From NCBI GenBank assembly GCA_000436695.1, contig HF992536.1, forward strand, positions 19,487 through 36,185: a stretch of DNA of 16,699 bases, in the 5' to 3' direction. Every line of letters starts with the position of its first letter. The first letter of the stretch is position 1. The stretch is from Prevotella sp. CAG:1185. GTDB taxonomy: Bacteria > Bacteroidota > Bacteroidia > Bacteroidales > Bacteroidaceae. The translations under genes and the position numbers were made by a program. The notes beneath the pieces were generated by a model that did no database searches, was not told where the DNA came from, and saw only the letters and a list, made by a program, of their open reading frames with translations. This document shows positions 1 through 8,248 of the stretch, piece by piece.

Positions 1-386
1 AGGAGCGTCGTGAGCGTTCTATAGAGGCGTTGAAAGCTGTTGGATTAGGCAATCGTCTGTATCATAAGTCCAACCAGATGTCAGGAGGTCAGATGCAACG
101 TGTTGCCATAGCCCGTGCATTGGTGAACAATCCGGCCGTACTGTTGGCTGACGAGGCAACAGGTAATCTTGATACACGTACATCGTTCGAGATTCTTGTC
201 CTCTTTCAGAAACTTCATGCAGAAGGGCGAACAATAATCTTTGTAACCCACAATCCGGATATTGCAAACTATTCGAGCCGTAATATTGTTCTACGTGATG
301 GAATTATCAGAAGTGATGTTGTCAATAATAACATCCTCTCGGCAGAAAAAGCACTTTCAGAACTGCCCCCTGCAAGAGACGACTGA
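1..386 (+). CDS. ABC transporter ATP-binding protein, MacB/LolD type (3' part only)
   Basis: This is the C-terminal part of an ABC ATPase; the gene enters from outside the window in the frame starting at base 3, so its start and Walker A motif are not visible. The visible part has the ABC signature (MSGGQMQRVAIARAL), Walker B with the catalytic glutamate (LLADEAT), the D-loop (GNLDTRT) and the switch histidine (FVTHNPD). This order and spacing is typical of the MacB/LolD/FtsE-like subfamily that energises FtsX-fold permeases. After the H-loop come the usual 'RNIVLRDGII' strand and a tail of roughly 30 residues ending in PPARDD. A MacB-like permease follows 119 nt downstream on the same strand, so the two probably form one inner-membrane exporter or mechanotransmission complex. 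The substrate cannot be read from the sequence. Confidence 0.93.
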   Translation, partial: ERRERSIEALKAVGLGNRLYHKSNQMSGGQMQRVAIARALVNNPAVLLADEATGNLDTRTSFEILVLFQKLHAEGRTIIFVTHNPDIANYSSRNIVLRDGIIRSDVVNNNILSAEKALSELPPARDD

Positions 387-415
387 TGCCGGTGTTATTT
401 ATGACTCGATATGAC

Positions 416-464
416 AAAGATACATCCCACTGACTTTCATAATATCGTTATGGTCTGTATCTTT
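416..464. repeat. Inverted repeat between ABC ATPase and permease genes
   Basis: Two perfect 9-base arms, AAAGATACA (416-424) and TGTATCTTT (456-464), flank a nested dyad, CATAA (438-442) and TTATG (448-452) around TATCG. Together they could form an interrupted hairpin in the 119-nt gap between the ATPase and the permease. The right arm ends in a short T run followed by ATATAG, so it may act as a weak or partial terminator that sets the ATPase:permease ratio, or as an RNA-stabilising stem. No TAnnTTTG promoter is seen in this gap. The role is inferred; only the symmetry is observed. Confidence 0.45.
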
Positions 465-505
465 ATATAGTTTAAATGTCAAGACGAAAAAAGATATAAA
501 AATAA

Positions 506-1744
506 ATGAGTATAACAAATCTTTTTAAAATAGCATTGCGTGCGATAGCCGCAAACAAGCTGCGCTCATTTCTTACCATGCTTGGTATAATCATTGGTGT
601 GGCTTCGGTTATCACAATGTTGGCCATAGGACAGGGCAGTAAACAGAGCATACAGAAACAAATAGCCGAGATGGGTTCAAACATGATAATGATCATGCCT
701 GGTCAGGATATGCGTGGAGGTGTGCGTCAGGAGGCTTCTTCAATGGAAACTCTTAAGCTTACTGACTATCAGGCACTCAAAGATCAATGCAAATATATCA
801 GTGCCATAAGTCCTGTTGTCAGCAGTTCAGGACAGTTTATTATTGGAAACAATAACACCCCTTCAACTATCTATGGCATTAACCAGGACTATCTTACAAT
901 ACGTCAACTGGAAGTTGAAGACGGCGAAATGTTTTCAGATGAGGACATTAAGTCGAGTGCTAAAGTATGTGTTGTCGGTAAAACTGTTGTAGACAATCTT
1001 TTCCCTGACGGCTCCGATCCTGTAGGTAAGGTTATACGTTTTAATACAATACCGTTTCGCATTGTAGGAGTATTAAAGAGTAAAGGATACAACTCTATGG
1101 GTATGGACCAGGACGACCTTGTCCTTGCTCCTTATTCAGCAGTCATGAAACGTATTCTTGCTATAACCTATGTGCAGAGTATTTCTTGTTCTGCTCTGAC
1201 AGAAGACTTAACAGACAAGGCTATTGAAGAGATTACCTCAATACTGCGCACTCAGCACAAACTTAAAGAAGCGACAGAAGACTCTGAGGGAGACGAAGAT
1301 GACTTCAACATACGTTCTCAGGAAGAGCTGGCAACAATGATGAATTCAACCACAGACCTTATGACTATCCTGTTGGCATGTATTGCCGGCATATCTCTTG
1401 TAGTCGGAGGTATCGGAATCATGAATATTATGTATGTAAGTGTTACAGAACGTACACGTGAAATAGGTCTGCGCATGAGCGTCGGAGCTCGCGGCGTTGA
1501 CATCCTCAGCCAGTTTCTTATTGAGTCAATACTCTTAAGTGTCACTGGCGGTGTTATTGGAGTGCTAATAGGAGTAGGTGCTACTTTCGGTGTAAATATT
1601 TTTGCCAAGTGGCCTGTACTTATACAGCCGTGGAGTGTCTTCTTGAGTTTCTTTGTCTGTACAGCCACAGGAGTTTTCTTCGGATGGTATCCTGCAAAGA
1701 AGGCAGCTCAGCTTGATCCTATAGAGGCCATTAGGTACGAATAA
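506..1744 (+). CDS. MacB/FtsX-family ABC transporter permease
   Basis: A 412-residue permease of the MacB/FtsX type. The N-terminus (LFKIALRAIAANKLRSFLTM) leads into a first membrane segment at about residues 20-42. A periplasmic MacB-PCD-like domain follows up to about 285, with family-typical patterns such as 'SAISPVVSSSGQFI' and 'VVGKTVVDNLFPDGSDPVGK'. Three membrane segments follow near 287-310, 333-360 and 372-392, and the protein ends with the conserved FtsX tail (PAKKAAQLDPIEAIRYE). This four-helix topology matches MacB-type mechanotransmission transporters, which use cytoplasmic ATP hydrolysis to drive periplasmic work, often with a membrane-fusion protein and an outer-membrane channel. 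The ATPase partner is encoded just upstream; no fusion protein is visible in the window. The ATG follows an A-rich leader without a Shine-Dalgarno site. A sensor kinase gene starts 54 nt downstream, so co-transcription is plausible. The substrate is unknown. Confidence 0.92.
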   Translation: MSITNLFKIALRAIAANKLRSFLTMLGIIIGVASVITMLAIGQGSKQSIQKQIAEMGSNMIMIMPGQDMRGGVRQEASSMETLKLTDYQALKDQCKYISAISPVVSSSGQFIIGNNNTPSTIYGINQDYLTIRQLEVEDGEMFSDEDIKSSAKVCVVGKTVVDNLFPDGSDPVGKVIRFNTIPFRIVGVLKSKGYNSMGMDQDDLVLAPYSAVMKRILAITYVQSISCSALTEDLTDKAIEEITSILRTQHKLKEATEDSEGDEDDFNIRSQEELATMMNSTTDLMTILLACIAGISLVVGGIGIMNIMYVSVTERTREIGLRMSVGARGVDILSQFLIESILLSVTGGVIGVLIGVGATFGVNIFAKWPVLIQPWSVFLSFFVCTATGVFFGWYPAKKAAQLDPIEAIRYE

Positions 1745-1798
1745 AAAATTTTTACGTCATTATAGTAGAAAATAGAAATAATAAATATAAAAAATATT

Positions 1799-2878
1799 AT
1801 GAATAAAAAGAGCACATTTTTGGTCATCTTCCATCTTTTTTGCTGGATTATAGTGGCCTTGCCGTCTGTAATATTTGTGCCGCAGCGTATACAGCATGAC
1901 ATAGTCATATATCTTATACGCCTGTGCTTCCCGGCATTTATGTGCATCATTTTTTATCTTAATTATTTTTGGCTTGTTCCGCGTTATATAATTTCTAACC
2001 ATCGAAAAAACATTTACATTTTGGTAAATGTAATCATTATTATTATCTTTGCAATGTGTATGCAAGAGATGATGGACTATATTCATGCTCGTGAGATGGC
2101 TGCAGGCTGGACTCCGCCACCTCATGAGCGTTTCACCAAAATGTCAGCTTTATTAGCCCTGATTCTTCGCAATGGATTTTCTTTTGCTTTTTCTGCCGTT
2201 GTTGCAACTCTTTTAAGACTTGCCATGAAATGGCAGAAAGCTGAGTCGGCCCGCCGTGATATGGAAATACAAAAGACTGAAGCTGAATTAAAAAATCTGC
2301 GTAACCAGATTAATCCTCATTTTCTGCTTAACACTCTCAATAATATTTATGCATTGATATCATTCGATCAGACTAAAGCCCAAAAAGCGGTATTGTCATT
2401 AAGTGCCTTATTACGTCAGATGCTTTACGGCACACAAAAAAATGCGGTAACGTTGAAGGACGAAGCCGAATTCATTACTCACTATGTAGACCTTATGCGT
2501 ATAAGAATAAGTGAGAATGTAAAGATAACATTAGATATATCAATACCTCCGCAAAACAACGTATATATAGCTCCCGTTATATTGATTTCGCTTGTGGAGA
2601 ACGCCTTTAAACATGGAATAAGTCCAACTGCTTCAAGTTTCATTTCTATAAGACTCTTTTCTGACGGTGAGAAAATTGAATTTGAAATACGAAACAGCAA
2701 CTTTCCTAAGAATGACACCGACAAGAGTGGTCATGGTATAGGACTCAAACAGGTTGCAACACGTTTGGCACTAGCCTATAAAGACAAATATGAATGGGTG
2801 AAAGGTGTCGATGAAACAGAAAAAATATATTACTCTAAAATAACTATTTATGATACTAAGTTGTGCGATAATAGATGA
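1799..2878 (+). CDS. LytS/YehU-type sensor histidine kinase (His_kinase family)
   Basis: A 359-residue membrane histidine kinase. Hydrophobic segments near residues 7-27, 37-60, 72-89 and 115-143 form a four-helix membrane sensor without a large periplasmic domain. A short coiled-coil-like helix (about 145-168) leads to the LytS-family phospho-acceptor motif NQINPHFLLNTLNNIY, with the predicted phosphorylated His at 174. The ATP-binding domain has an N-box (LVENAFKHG, 265-273; Asn268) and a glycine box (GHGIGLKQV, 311-319). This NPHFLLN class pairs with LytTR response regulators, and the next gene is one. The kinase end overlaps the regulator start by 29 nt, indicating co-expression and probably translational coupling. 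Kinases of this kind often sit beside ABC transporters and sense envelope or antimicrobial stress; that role here is an inference from the upstream MacB-like genes. Confidence 0.93.
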   Translation: MNKKSTFLVIFHLFCWIIVALPSVIFVPQRIQHDIVIYLIRLCFPAFMCIIFYLNYFWLVPRYIISNHRKNIYILVNVIIIIIFAMCMQEMMDYIHAREMAAGWTPPPHERFTKMSALLALILRNGFSFAFSAVVATLLRLAMKWQKAESARRDMEIQKTEAELKNLRNQINPHFLLNTLNNIYALISFDQTKAQKAVLSLSALLRQMLYGTQKNAVTLKDEAEFITHYVDLMRIRISENVKITLDISIPPQNNVYIAPVILISLVENAFKHGISPTASSFISIRLFSDGEKIEFEIRNSNFPKNDTDKSGHGIGLKQVATRLALAYKDKYEWVKGVDETEKIYYSKITIYDTKLCDNR

Positions 2879-3563
2879 TGAGCCGCTGGCAGCAAAATTG
2901 CTTGCCAGCTATGCCGAGAAAACCCCGGAACTGAAACTGACCGGGACTTACGACAGTGCGGTAACAGCGATGAAGGTATTACGTAATAATCCTGTCGACC
3001 TGCTCTTTCTGGATATTCAGATGCCGGAGCTTAGTGGACTAGAGTTTGCAAATATCCTTCCTAAAGAAACACGCATAGTATTTACAACAGCATTCGACCG
3101 TTATGCTATTGACGGATACAAGGTCAATGCCATTGACTATCTACTGAAACCAATCAGCTACGAACGCTTTATATTGGCTGTCAACAAGGCTGTTGAGTGG
3201 TTTAAGTCCATTAATCGTCAGGAAACGATGTCTCATGACCAATTCCTGTACATTAAGAGTGAATACAAACTTATCAAAGTCAAGTTTGATGACATTCTCT
3301 ACATCGAGGGCCTTAAAGATTATATCAAAGTTTATCTTACAGAGAACAGAAAGCCTGTACTTTCGCTGATGAACATGAAAAAGCTTGAAGACTTCCTTCC
3401 TCATCCGCCGTTCATGCGTGTTCACAGGTCATTCATTGTCAATATGACTAAGGTTGAGATGATTGATCGTGGACGTATTATCATCGGCAATGCTGTGATA
3501 CCGGTATCCGAAAGCTATAAGGATCAATTCCAAAACTTTATAGATAGTCACATCCTGCAATAG
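2850..3563 (+). CDS. LytTR-family response regulator
   Basis: A 237-residue two-component response regulator. The receiver domain (about 1-120) shows the acidic pair Asp9/Asp10 (IIDDEP), the phospho-acceptor Asp55 (LLFLDIQMP), the switch Thr79/Thr80 (VFTTAF) and the conserved Lys100 (YLLKP). A LytTR DNA-binding domain follows at about 130-235, with family-typical pieces 'FLYIKSEYKLIKVKFDDILY', 'FMRVHRSFIVN' and 'IPVSESYKD'. LytTR domains bind imperfect direct repeats and usually activate transport, surface or virulence genes. The chosen ATG lies inside the upstream kinase gene (29-nt overlap) and puts the receiver acidic pair at the usual distance from the N-terminus. The gene is followed by a strong hairpin terminator about 90 nt downstream. 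Likely targets include the neighbouring transporter genes, but no binding site could be assigned. Confidence 0.95.
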   Translation: MILSCAIIDDEPLAAKLLASYAEKTPELKLTGTYDSAVTAMKVLRNNPVDLLFLDIQMPELSGLEFANILPKETRIVFTTAFDRYAIDGYKVNAIDYLLKPISYERFILAVNKAVEWFKSINRQETMSHDQFLYIKSEYKLIKVKFDDILYIEGLKDYIKVYLTENRKPVLSLMNMKKLEDFLPHPPFMRVHRSFIVNMTKVEMIDRGRIIIGNAVIPVSESYKDQFQNFIDSHILQ

Positions 3564-3611
3564 GACTTATTATTTTACCGTGTTTTTATAATATTTACAG
3601 ACTGGACATTC

Positions 3612-3626
3612 AGAGTTTTAAACTCT
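3612..3626. repeat. Short palindrome downstream of the response regulator gene
   Basis: AGAGTTT, T, AAACTCT forms a 15-base dyad with 7-base arms between the end of the response regulator gene and the bidirectional terminator. It could be a small hairpin in the 3' untranslated region or a protein-binding site. It is AT-rich and short, so chance cannot be excluded. Confidence 0.25.
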
Positions 3627-3654
3627 TTATCGTGACCAACGTCTGCATTAGACA

Positions 3655-3691
3655 AATAAAAGCCTGTGCATTTTTTGCATAGGCTTTTATT
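3655..3691. terminator. Bidirectional intrinsic terminator between convergent genes
   Basis: A 16-bp stem is formed by 3655-3670 (AATAAAAGCCTGTGCA) and 3676-3691 (TGCATAGGCTTTTATT), complementary apart from one G-T wobble, around a five-T loop. A-rich and T-rich flanks on the two arms provide a U-tract in both directions. It sits between the rightward regulator operon and the leftward phosphatase gene, about 90 nt and 78 nt from their stop codons, so it can end both transcripts. Confidence 0.88.
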
Positions 3692-3768
3692 ATGTTGTAA
3701 GTTGTCTTTATATACGTTTCTTAACGCATCGTTCTAATAACCTGTTTTGGTCAAACTTAATCCTTTTT

Positions 3769-4422
3769 TTATTTTCTATATGGAGCAATTATTTCTTCTG
3801 GCTTTTCAACCATAATCTGTGCTCCGTTTTTTATAAGAAAATCTTTATCCCTAAATCCCCATAACACACTTATACAAGGCATTCCGCTGTTGCGTGCTGT
3901 CTGTATATCCACTTCGCTGTCGCCTATATATACAGCTGTTTCACGTTCTGCCTCCAGTTGTCTCAGTGCCTCATTAACTGTGTCAGGTGCAGGCTTCTTT
4001 CTTATCTTGTCGCTTTCACCTATTGCGACATCTATATAGTCGCTGAAGAAATGATGACACAGCTCCTCAGTAGCCTTACAGTATTTATTGCTTACAACAG
4101 CAAGTTTCTTCCCATGCTCTTTCAGTGTTGCCAGCATCTCCATTATACCGTCATACGGTTTTGTCGTATCCTCGCTGTGCTTAAGATAGTGTTCTATGAA
4201 TGTGTTATATATTTCCTCATACTGTCCGTTTTCGGTACCTCCAGGAATGGCGCGCTCTATAAGCTTCTTTATACCGTTACCAACCATCATTCTTACCTCA
4301 TCTATTGTATGCTCCGGCAAATTAAATGCGCGCATGGCGTAATTGGTGCTTGCGGCAAGGTCACCAAGCGTAGAAAGTAGCGTACCGTCCAAATCGAAGA
4401 TGTATGTATCAAACTCTTTCAT
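3769..4422 (-). CDS. gph: HAD-superfamily hydrolase, phosphoglycolate phosphatase-like
   Basis: A 217-residue cytosolic HAD phosphatase with all four motifs. Motif I is DLDGT, with nucleophile Asp10 and acid/base Asp12 (YIFDLDGTLL). Motif II Ser111 lies in VVSNK. Motif III Lys143 lies in KKPAPD. Motif IV is GDSEVD (Gly167 to Asp172). Residues 18-85 form the helical cap of the C1/subclass I type, with the 'VGNGIKKLIERA' helix typical of phosphoglycolate phosphatases (Gph), whose usual length (about 220) it matches. The expected reaction is 2-phosphoglycolate to glycolate, a repair or salvage step, but related HADs of the same size act on beta-phosphoglucose, pyrophosphate or other phosphomonoesters, so the substrate is only probable. 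The start is supported by GGAGGT 8 nt upstream, unusual for this lineage. It appears monocistronic, with its own promoter and a shared terminator. Confidence 0.85.
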   Translation of the reverse strand: MKEFDTYIFDLDGTLLSTLGDLAASTNYAMRAFNLPEHTIDEVRMMVGNGIKKLIERAIPGGTENGQYEEIYNTFIEHYLKHSEDTTKPYDGIMEMLATLKEHGKKLAVVSNKYCKATEELCHHFFSDYIDVAIGESDKIRKKPAPDTVNEALRQLEAERETAVYIGDSEVDIQTARNSGMPCISVLWGFRDKDFLIKNGAQIMVEKPEEIIAPYRK

Positions 4423-4430
4423 TTTGTAAT

Positions 4431-4436
4431 ACCTCC
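4431..4436 (-). promoter_or_regulatory. Shine-Dalgarno site of the HAD phosphatase gene
   Basis: On the minus strand GGAGGT lies 8 nt before the ATG at 4422. Bacteroidales genes mostly lack such sites, and the other complete genes in this window start in A-rich leaders, so this motif is a good argument for the chosen start. Confidence 0.7.
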
Positions 4437-4482
4437 GTTATCTTTTATCCTTATTAAAACTTATCTATGTTGAAGATTTGTG

Positions 4483-4512
4483 CAAAAGTACACATAAAAA
4501 TCATAACACAAT
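4483..4512 (-). promoter_or_regulatory. Putative Bacteroidetes promoter of the HAD phosphatase gene
   Basis: Read on the minus strand, ATTG (4512-4509, one base off the TTTG -33 box) is followed after 18 nt by TACTTTTG (4490-4483), which fits the Bacteroidetes -7 consensus TAnnTTTG. The predicted start of transcription near 4476 gives a leader of roughly 55 nt. Confidence 0.5.
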
Positions 4513-4615
4513 GATATTCATCTGTGCTTTTTGCAAGTTATTTCCAATTAATACATTTCATGATAGAGTAGGGCGATTGCAAAATCGCATGCCATTGTTA
4601 CTTTATAGACTATAA

Positions 4616-4662
4616 AATAAAAACTCCCGACATGCAGAAGCGTGCTGTCGGGAGTTTTTATT
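4616..4662 (-). terminator. Intrinsic terminator of the T9SS cargo gene
   Basis: Perfect 17-base complementary arms, AATAAAAACTCCCGACA (4616-4632) and its complement (4646-4662), with a further GCA/TGC pairing inside, form a long GC-centred stem. The minus-strand transcript of the 1149-residue gene, which stops 44 nt earlier, would end in U-rich sequence. The flanks are symmetric, so it could also stop rightward transcription. Confidence 0.88.
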
Positions 4663-4705
4663 ATAGTCATATAAGTCAAAATGTTATATCAAGATAACAT
4701 CTTTC

Positions 4706-7700
4706 TTATTTTATTCTTACCTTGTTTACCTTCATTCCGTCATCAGTCATTTGCTTTATCACGTATATTCCGGCTGGCAGACTTTCTGTTGCCTGTGCAG
4801 GTGTTGCCATTTCTTTCTCAACGAGTTTTCTTCCGTTAATGTCATACACCTCTATGTTGCCCGGCTCGGCACTTATGCCTTCAATGCCGTCAGTCAGCTC
4901 ATTGTTAACTGAAATAGGAATGTATATGTCAGCGGCTCCACGTGAAGCCAGCTTTACGTATGCCTCATGTACGCCAACTTCGTCTGAATTGAATGTTACG
5001 GCGAACGCTCCTCCTGTTATAGGCAGCTGCGATGTTGACAGCTTAAACTTGCTCTTGTTAGCTCCGCCTAAAGTCAGTTTTATAGGCTCTGCCAAATTAT
5101 TTCCTGTTACAGTTACTTCTTCTGACACTGCGTCTTTGCCTACTGTTGACGTAAATACAAGTTGTCTGAGCGAAGGCTGTATCACGGCAAGGTCTGTACG
5201 GCCGTAACTTACATCGTCAATATAATATGTTGCAGAGTTTGTACGTCCGCGTGTGCTCTTGAATCTGAATCCCATAAAGAACACGTCAGCGATGTTTTGT
5301 CCGGTCAGGTCTATGTGATATTCCTGCCATTCTCCGCTTTGGTCTTCTGTATTTGGCATACTGAATCCTTCAACCGGTGCCACAAACATATCACCTTCAG
5401 CCAGGTCTATATAGCATAACTCCAACAGGTCTGTCTGGTTGTCCGCCAGATAGTCACCTCTCACCCTGAACGTAAACATCTTAGATTCTGAATTCTTAAA
5501 GTCGAGTGGTGGAGTTACGAGCATCATCTCGCAAGTAGTCTCTTTGCCTTCGGCAACGTTGCTGTCGTAAGGAGTAACTTTAGCTACCTTTTCTCCGGCA
5601 GTTTCGTCAGTTTCAGGCAGTTCATATCCCCACCATGCACGCTTGCCTTCCATTGCCAGGTTCTTCCATCCTTCAATACTCAAAGGCTTGTTCTTTGTTA
5701 CATTGTCAAAATGTTCATTTATGAGTTTCATCGGTGATGAAGCGTCGAGTGGCAACTCGTCGCCTTCCTTTTCAGGTTCCGGCTCAGTGCTTTCACCTGC
5801 CTTACCATTTATCTTCACTCTCAATGTGTCCAGTCCGAGTCCGTATATCTCTATCTCGTTTTCATATTCTCCGGCTTCTTTCGGAGCAAACGTAACTTTC
5901 ACATTTGCTGTAGCGTCTTTCATCAGCATTGTCGTGCTTAACAGGAACGAGCCTGATTCTTTCAGTTTCATGTATGCATAGTCTGGCAGATTGGCTGTCG
6001 TTATGCTTATTGTCTGCTCCTGTCTTTCGCCGACCTTGGCTTCAAACGTAGGCAATGTCTCAGGACTAACTGTTACTGTCGGCGGATTCTGCTCGTCAAT
6101 AGCATAGGCTGACAGAGTTATGCTTTGTGACAGCAACGGCATTTCTGGACAGTCTATAAACAGGCGTCCTTCATGTTTTCCTATTGCCGTTGGCTTATAT
6201 GTTATCACAATGTCGGTCTCGTTTGTTCCTGCAGGCACTGATGTTGCCGAAAGTTCAAACATATCGCGGTTTTTGCCTATAATCTCAAGATTGGTTGCTG
6301 CCGGCATGTTTACGGCACTTATATGCACTGTTCCAAATTCTGACGACTTACCTACCAGTCCTGCTGCCATTTCAAATTTTGAAGGGGTAACAGTCAACGA
6401 AGGTTCTGACGCTACAGCCGACTTTATGTCTTCAGCCTTGCGTGGCGCAACAATTACAGCACTTGCTGATGTCGACAGTCCTGTTATATGTACAGTTTCT
6501 GTCGGTATAGCTTTTCCTATGAGAGTTGTGCCCTTAAACAGTCTCAGCTTACCTTCTCCTGTTGCGTCTGTTATCGTTGGCTGTGCCATGCCTTCAGTAA
6601 ATGTTGCACCTTCAGCAACGTCTTTAAACTGCGCGTCTGCCACTCTCACAAGTCTATTGGCATAGTCGGCAGCTGCAGCCTTCAGGTCTGCCAGCGTCAC
6701 TGTTACAGGCTCAACAGTGTTGTTCTCTGAAACAAGTGTACCGAGTGATGCTGTCAGCGGAATGAATGAGTTTACACCGAACGAACTGGTTATCATTCCT
6801 ATAAATCCTGTAACCATGTCGCCTTCCTTATACGTCTCGGTCATCATGTCGTAGTCGTTCTTCACTTGCAGTCCGCCTGTCTCATCCTGAAGGTAGTAAA
6901 CGGGACTTGCCTGACTCTTGTCTACAAATGTTACAACAGCCTTTCCTTTATATCGGTAGGTGAGATATGCCTCACCGTCTTCTGCTGCAAACTCTTTCAG
7001 CGTGGCAATATCTTTCACAGCGATAGTGCTCCATGTCGCTCCGAGTGTTGCATCTGTAGCTCCTTCAGTGGCAAATGTTATTGTCGCCTTGCCGTTCTCG
7101 CTTGTCGGTGTCAGCGTAAATTCTACATCCACACCTTCTATTGTCATTGCGTCTGCTGCAGATATAGTTGTAACCGACGGCTTAAGCTCTTCGTTGTCTA
7201 CAGTTATTGTTATGTCGCCTGTCAGGTTTACGCCTTTCACGTTTACAGTCTTAGTCATTATGTCACCGCTGTACAACGTGCCGAAGTCAAGACTTCTTTC
7301 GCTCAATGTCAAGGCAGGAGTGCCTTCGCCAGGTCCGGCGCTTTCTGTAAAGAGTTCTGCATAACTGTCAGCTACACGCAACGATCCTACAAGTAGAGTA
7401 GGTGCTGTTGCGCTGTAGTTTGTTCCCTGGCGCAGTTCAAGTCCTTGCAGTCCCCATGTAGATATGCCGCTGCCTGATGACGACGGGTCAAACACGGCAT
7501 CAGCAGCACTTGGTTCTTCAGTATAACTTGCAGGATTAACATACAGCGTAACACCGTCATGACGCTCACCGGCTGCGCCAATCTCATATTTAACAACAAC
7601 GAGATAAGTTTCACCTATATTGAAACTTCTGTTTGCATAAACGGCTTTTGTACTTCCGCGTTCAACACCCAACTTATAGTGTCCTTCATCGTCACCGGCA

Positions 7701-8155
7701 TTAACATACAGTCGGCCTAATTCTGTAGGACTTGTTCCGTCTTTAACAACACTGCTGAATGTACGTGGCAGCAATGTCATCACATAAACGGGACCTGTTG
7801 GTGCTTCAGAGACATTAATGAGGGCAGAATAATATATTGTGCCGCTCTTTATTCCTTCTTCACTGGGATCAAATCTCACCAGCAAATCCTCACCAGATGA
7901 AGCAGGACCGAGTTTTACTGATTTACCTTTTACTCCTCCCGGATATCCGGCATAGTCGAGTGCCTGATCCACTACCTGTATAGGCTCGTTTGGATTTGAA
8001 CCATACTTACCCCAACCGCCTTGACCATACAGGTTGCCTGTGGGATAATCAAAATTCTCTTGCCACTTTATCTGTGCCCCGACATCTGCAGGAACACATA
8101 ACATGGCCATCAATAGCATGAGCATACATGCAAGCATTTTGTTTGTTTTTCTCAT
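4706..8155 (-). CDS. Large secreted multidomain protein with T9SS C-terminal sorting domain
   Basis: An 1149-residue exported protein of unknown specific function. Residues 1-28 are a Sec signal peptide (KMLACMLMLLMAMLCVPADVGAQ). Residues 30-270 resemble a jellyroll/LamG-like domain (ENFDYPTGNLYGQGGWGKYG). Four Ig-like beta-sandwich repeats lie near 280-375, 585-685, 692-785 and 990-1082. Residues 378-575 resemble the OB-like DUF5689 type (YYLQDETGGLQVKN). Residues 805-985 resemble a choice-of-anchor-J/MAM-like domain (NEHFDNVT, GWKNLA, YYIDDVSYG). Residues 1088-1149 are a type A T9SS sorting domain (IEVYDINGRKLVEKE, AGIYVIKQ, KVRIK), which in this phylum directs outer-membrane export and surface anchoring or release. 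No protease or glycosidase catalytic motif was recognised, so an adhesive or carbohydrate-binding role is a guess. It has its own promoter and terminator and appears monocistronic. Confidence 0.9.
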   Translation of the reverse strand: MRKTNKMLACMLMLLMAMLCVPADVGAQIKWQENFDYPTGNLYGQGGWGKYGSNPNEPIQVVDQALDYAGYPGGVKGKSVKLGPASSGEDLLVRFDPSEEGIKSGTIYYSALINVSEAPTGPVYVMTLLPRTFSSVVKDGTSPTELGRLYVNAGDDEGHYKLGVERGSTKAVYANRSFNIGETYLVVVKYEIGAAGERHDGVTLYVNPASYTEEPSAADAVFDPSSSGSGISTWGLQGLELRQGTNYSATAPTLLVGSLRVADSYAELFTESAGPGEGTPALTLSERSLDFGTLYSGDIMTKTVNVKGVNLTGDITITVDNEELKPSVTTISAADAMTIEGVDVEFTLTPTSENGKATITFATEGATDATLGATWSTIAVKDIATLKEFAAEDGEAYLTYRYKGKAVVTFVDKSQASPVYYLQDETGGLQVKNDYDMMTETYKEGDMVTGFIGMITSSFGVNSFIPLTASLGTLVSENNTVEPVTVTLADLKAAAADYANRLVRVADAQFKDVAEGATFTEGMAQPTITDATGEGKLRLFKGTTLIGKAIPTETVHITGLSTSASAVIVAPRKAEDIKSAVASEPSLTVTPSKFEMAAGLVGKSSEFGTVHISAVNMPAATNLEIIGKNRDMFELSATSVPAGTNETDIVITYKPTAIGKHEGRLFIDCPEMPLLSQSITLSAYAIDEQNPPTVTVSPETLPTFEAKVGERQEQTISITTANLPDYAYMKLKESGSFLLSTTMLMKDATANVKVTFAPKEAGEYENEIEIYGLGLDTLRVKINGKAGESTEPEPEKEGDELPLDASSPMKLINEHFDNVTKNKPLSIEGWKNLAMEGKRAWWGYELPETDETAGEKVAKVTPYDSNVAEGKETTCEMMLVTPPLDFKNSESKMFTFRVRGDYLADNQTDLLELCYIDLAEGDMFVAPVEGFSMPNTEDQSGEWQEYHIDLTGQNIADVFFMGFRFKSTRGRTNSATYYIDDVSYGRTDLAVIQPSLRQLVFTSTVGKDAVSEEVTVTGNNLAEPIKLTLGGANKSKFKLSTSQLPITGGAFAVTFNSDEVGVHEAYVKLASRGAADIYIPISVNNELTDGIEGISAEPGNIEVYDINGRKLVEKEMATPAQATESLPAGIYVIKQMTDDGMKVNKVRIK

Positions 8156-8216
8156 GTTTTTCTTTGGTTGTGGTTAATGAAATTATATTTAAGTTCTCAG
8201 AAAAGGCGTTAAAATG

Positions 8217-8248
8217 CAAATATAACATATTTTTGATACGACTCCAAA
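8217..8248 (-). promoter_or_regulatory. Bacteroidetes promoter of the T9SS cargo gene
   Basis: On the minus strand TTTG (8248-8245) is followed after 20 nt by TATATTTG (8224-8217), an exact TAnnTTTG -7 box. Transcription would begin near 8210, giving a leader of about 55 nt before the ATG at 8155. The leader is A-rich with no Shine-Dalgarno site, as is normal for the phylum. Confidence 0.65.

Noticed and set aside
4573..4588. GCGATT-GCAA-AATCGC mini-hairpin before the HAD phosphatase gene
   Set aside because: A 6-bp stem with a GNRA-like loop and no U-tract; too small to assign as a terminator or riboswitch.
4681..4700. ATGTTAT/ATAACAT dyad just after the T9SS cargo stop codon
   Set aside because: A 7-bp AT-only stem; the strong terminator at 4616-4662 already explains transcript end formation.
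4722..7614. Several long plus-strand and alternative-frame open frames opposite the T9SS cargo gene
   Set aside because: They are antisense shadows of a well-supported gene, with low-complexity Ser/Val/Cys-rich translations and no recognisable domains.
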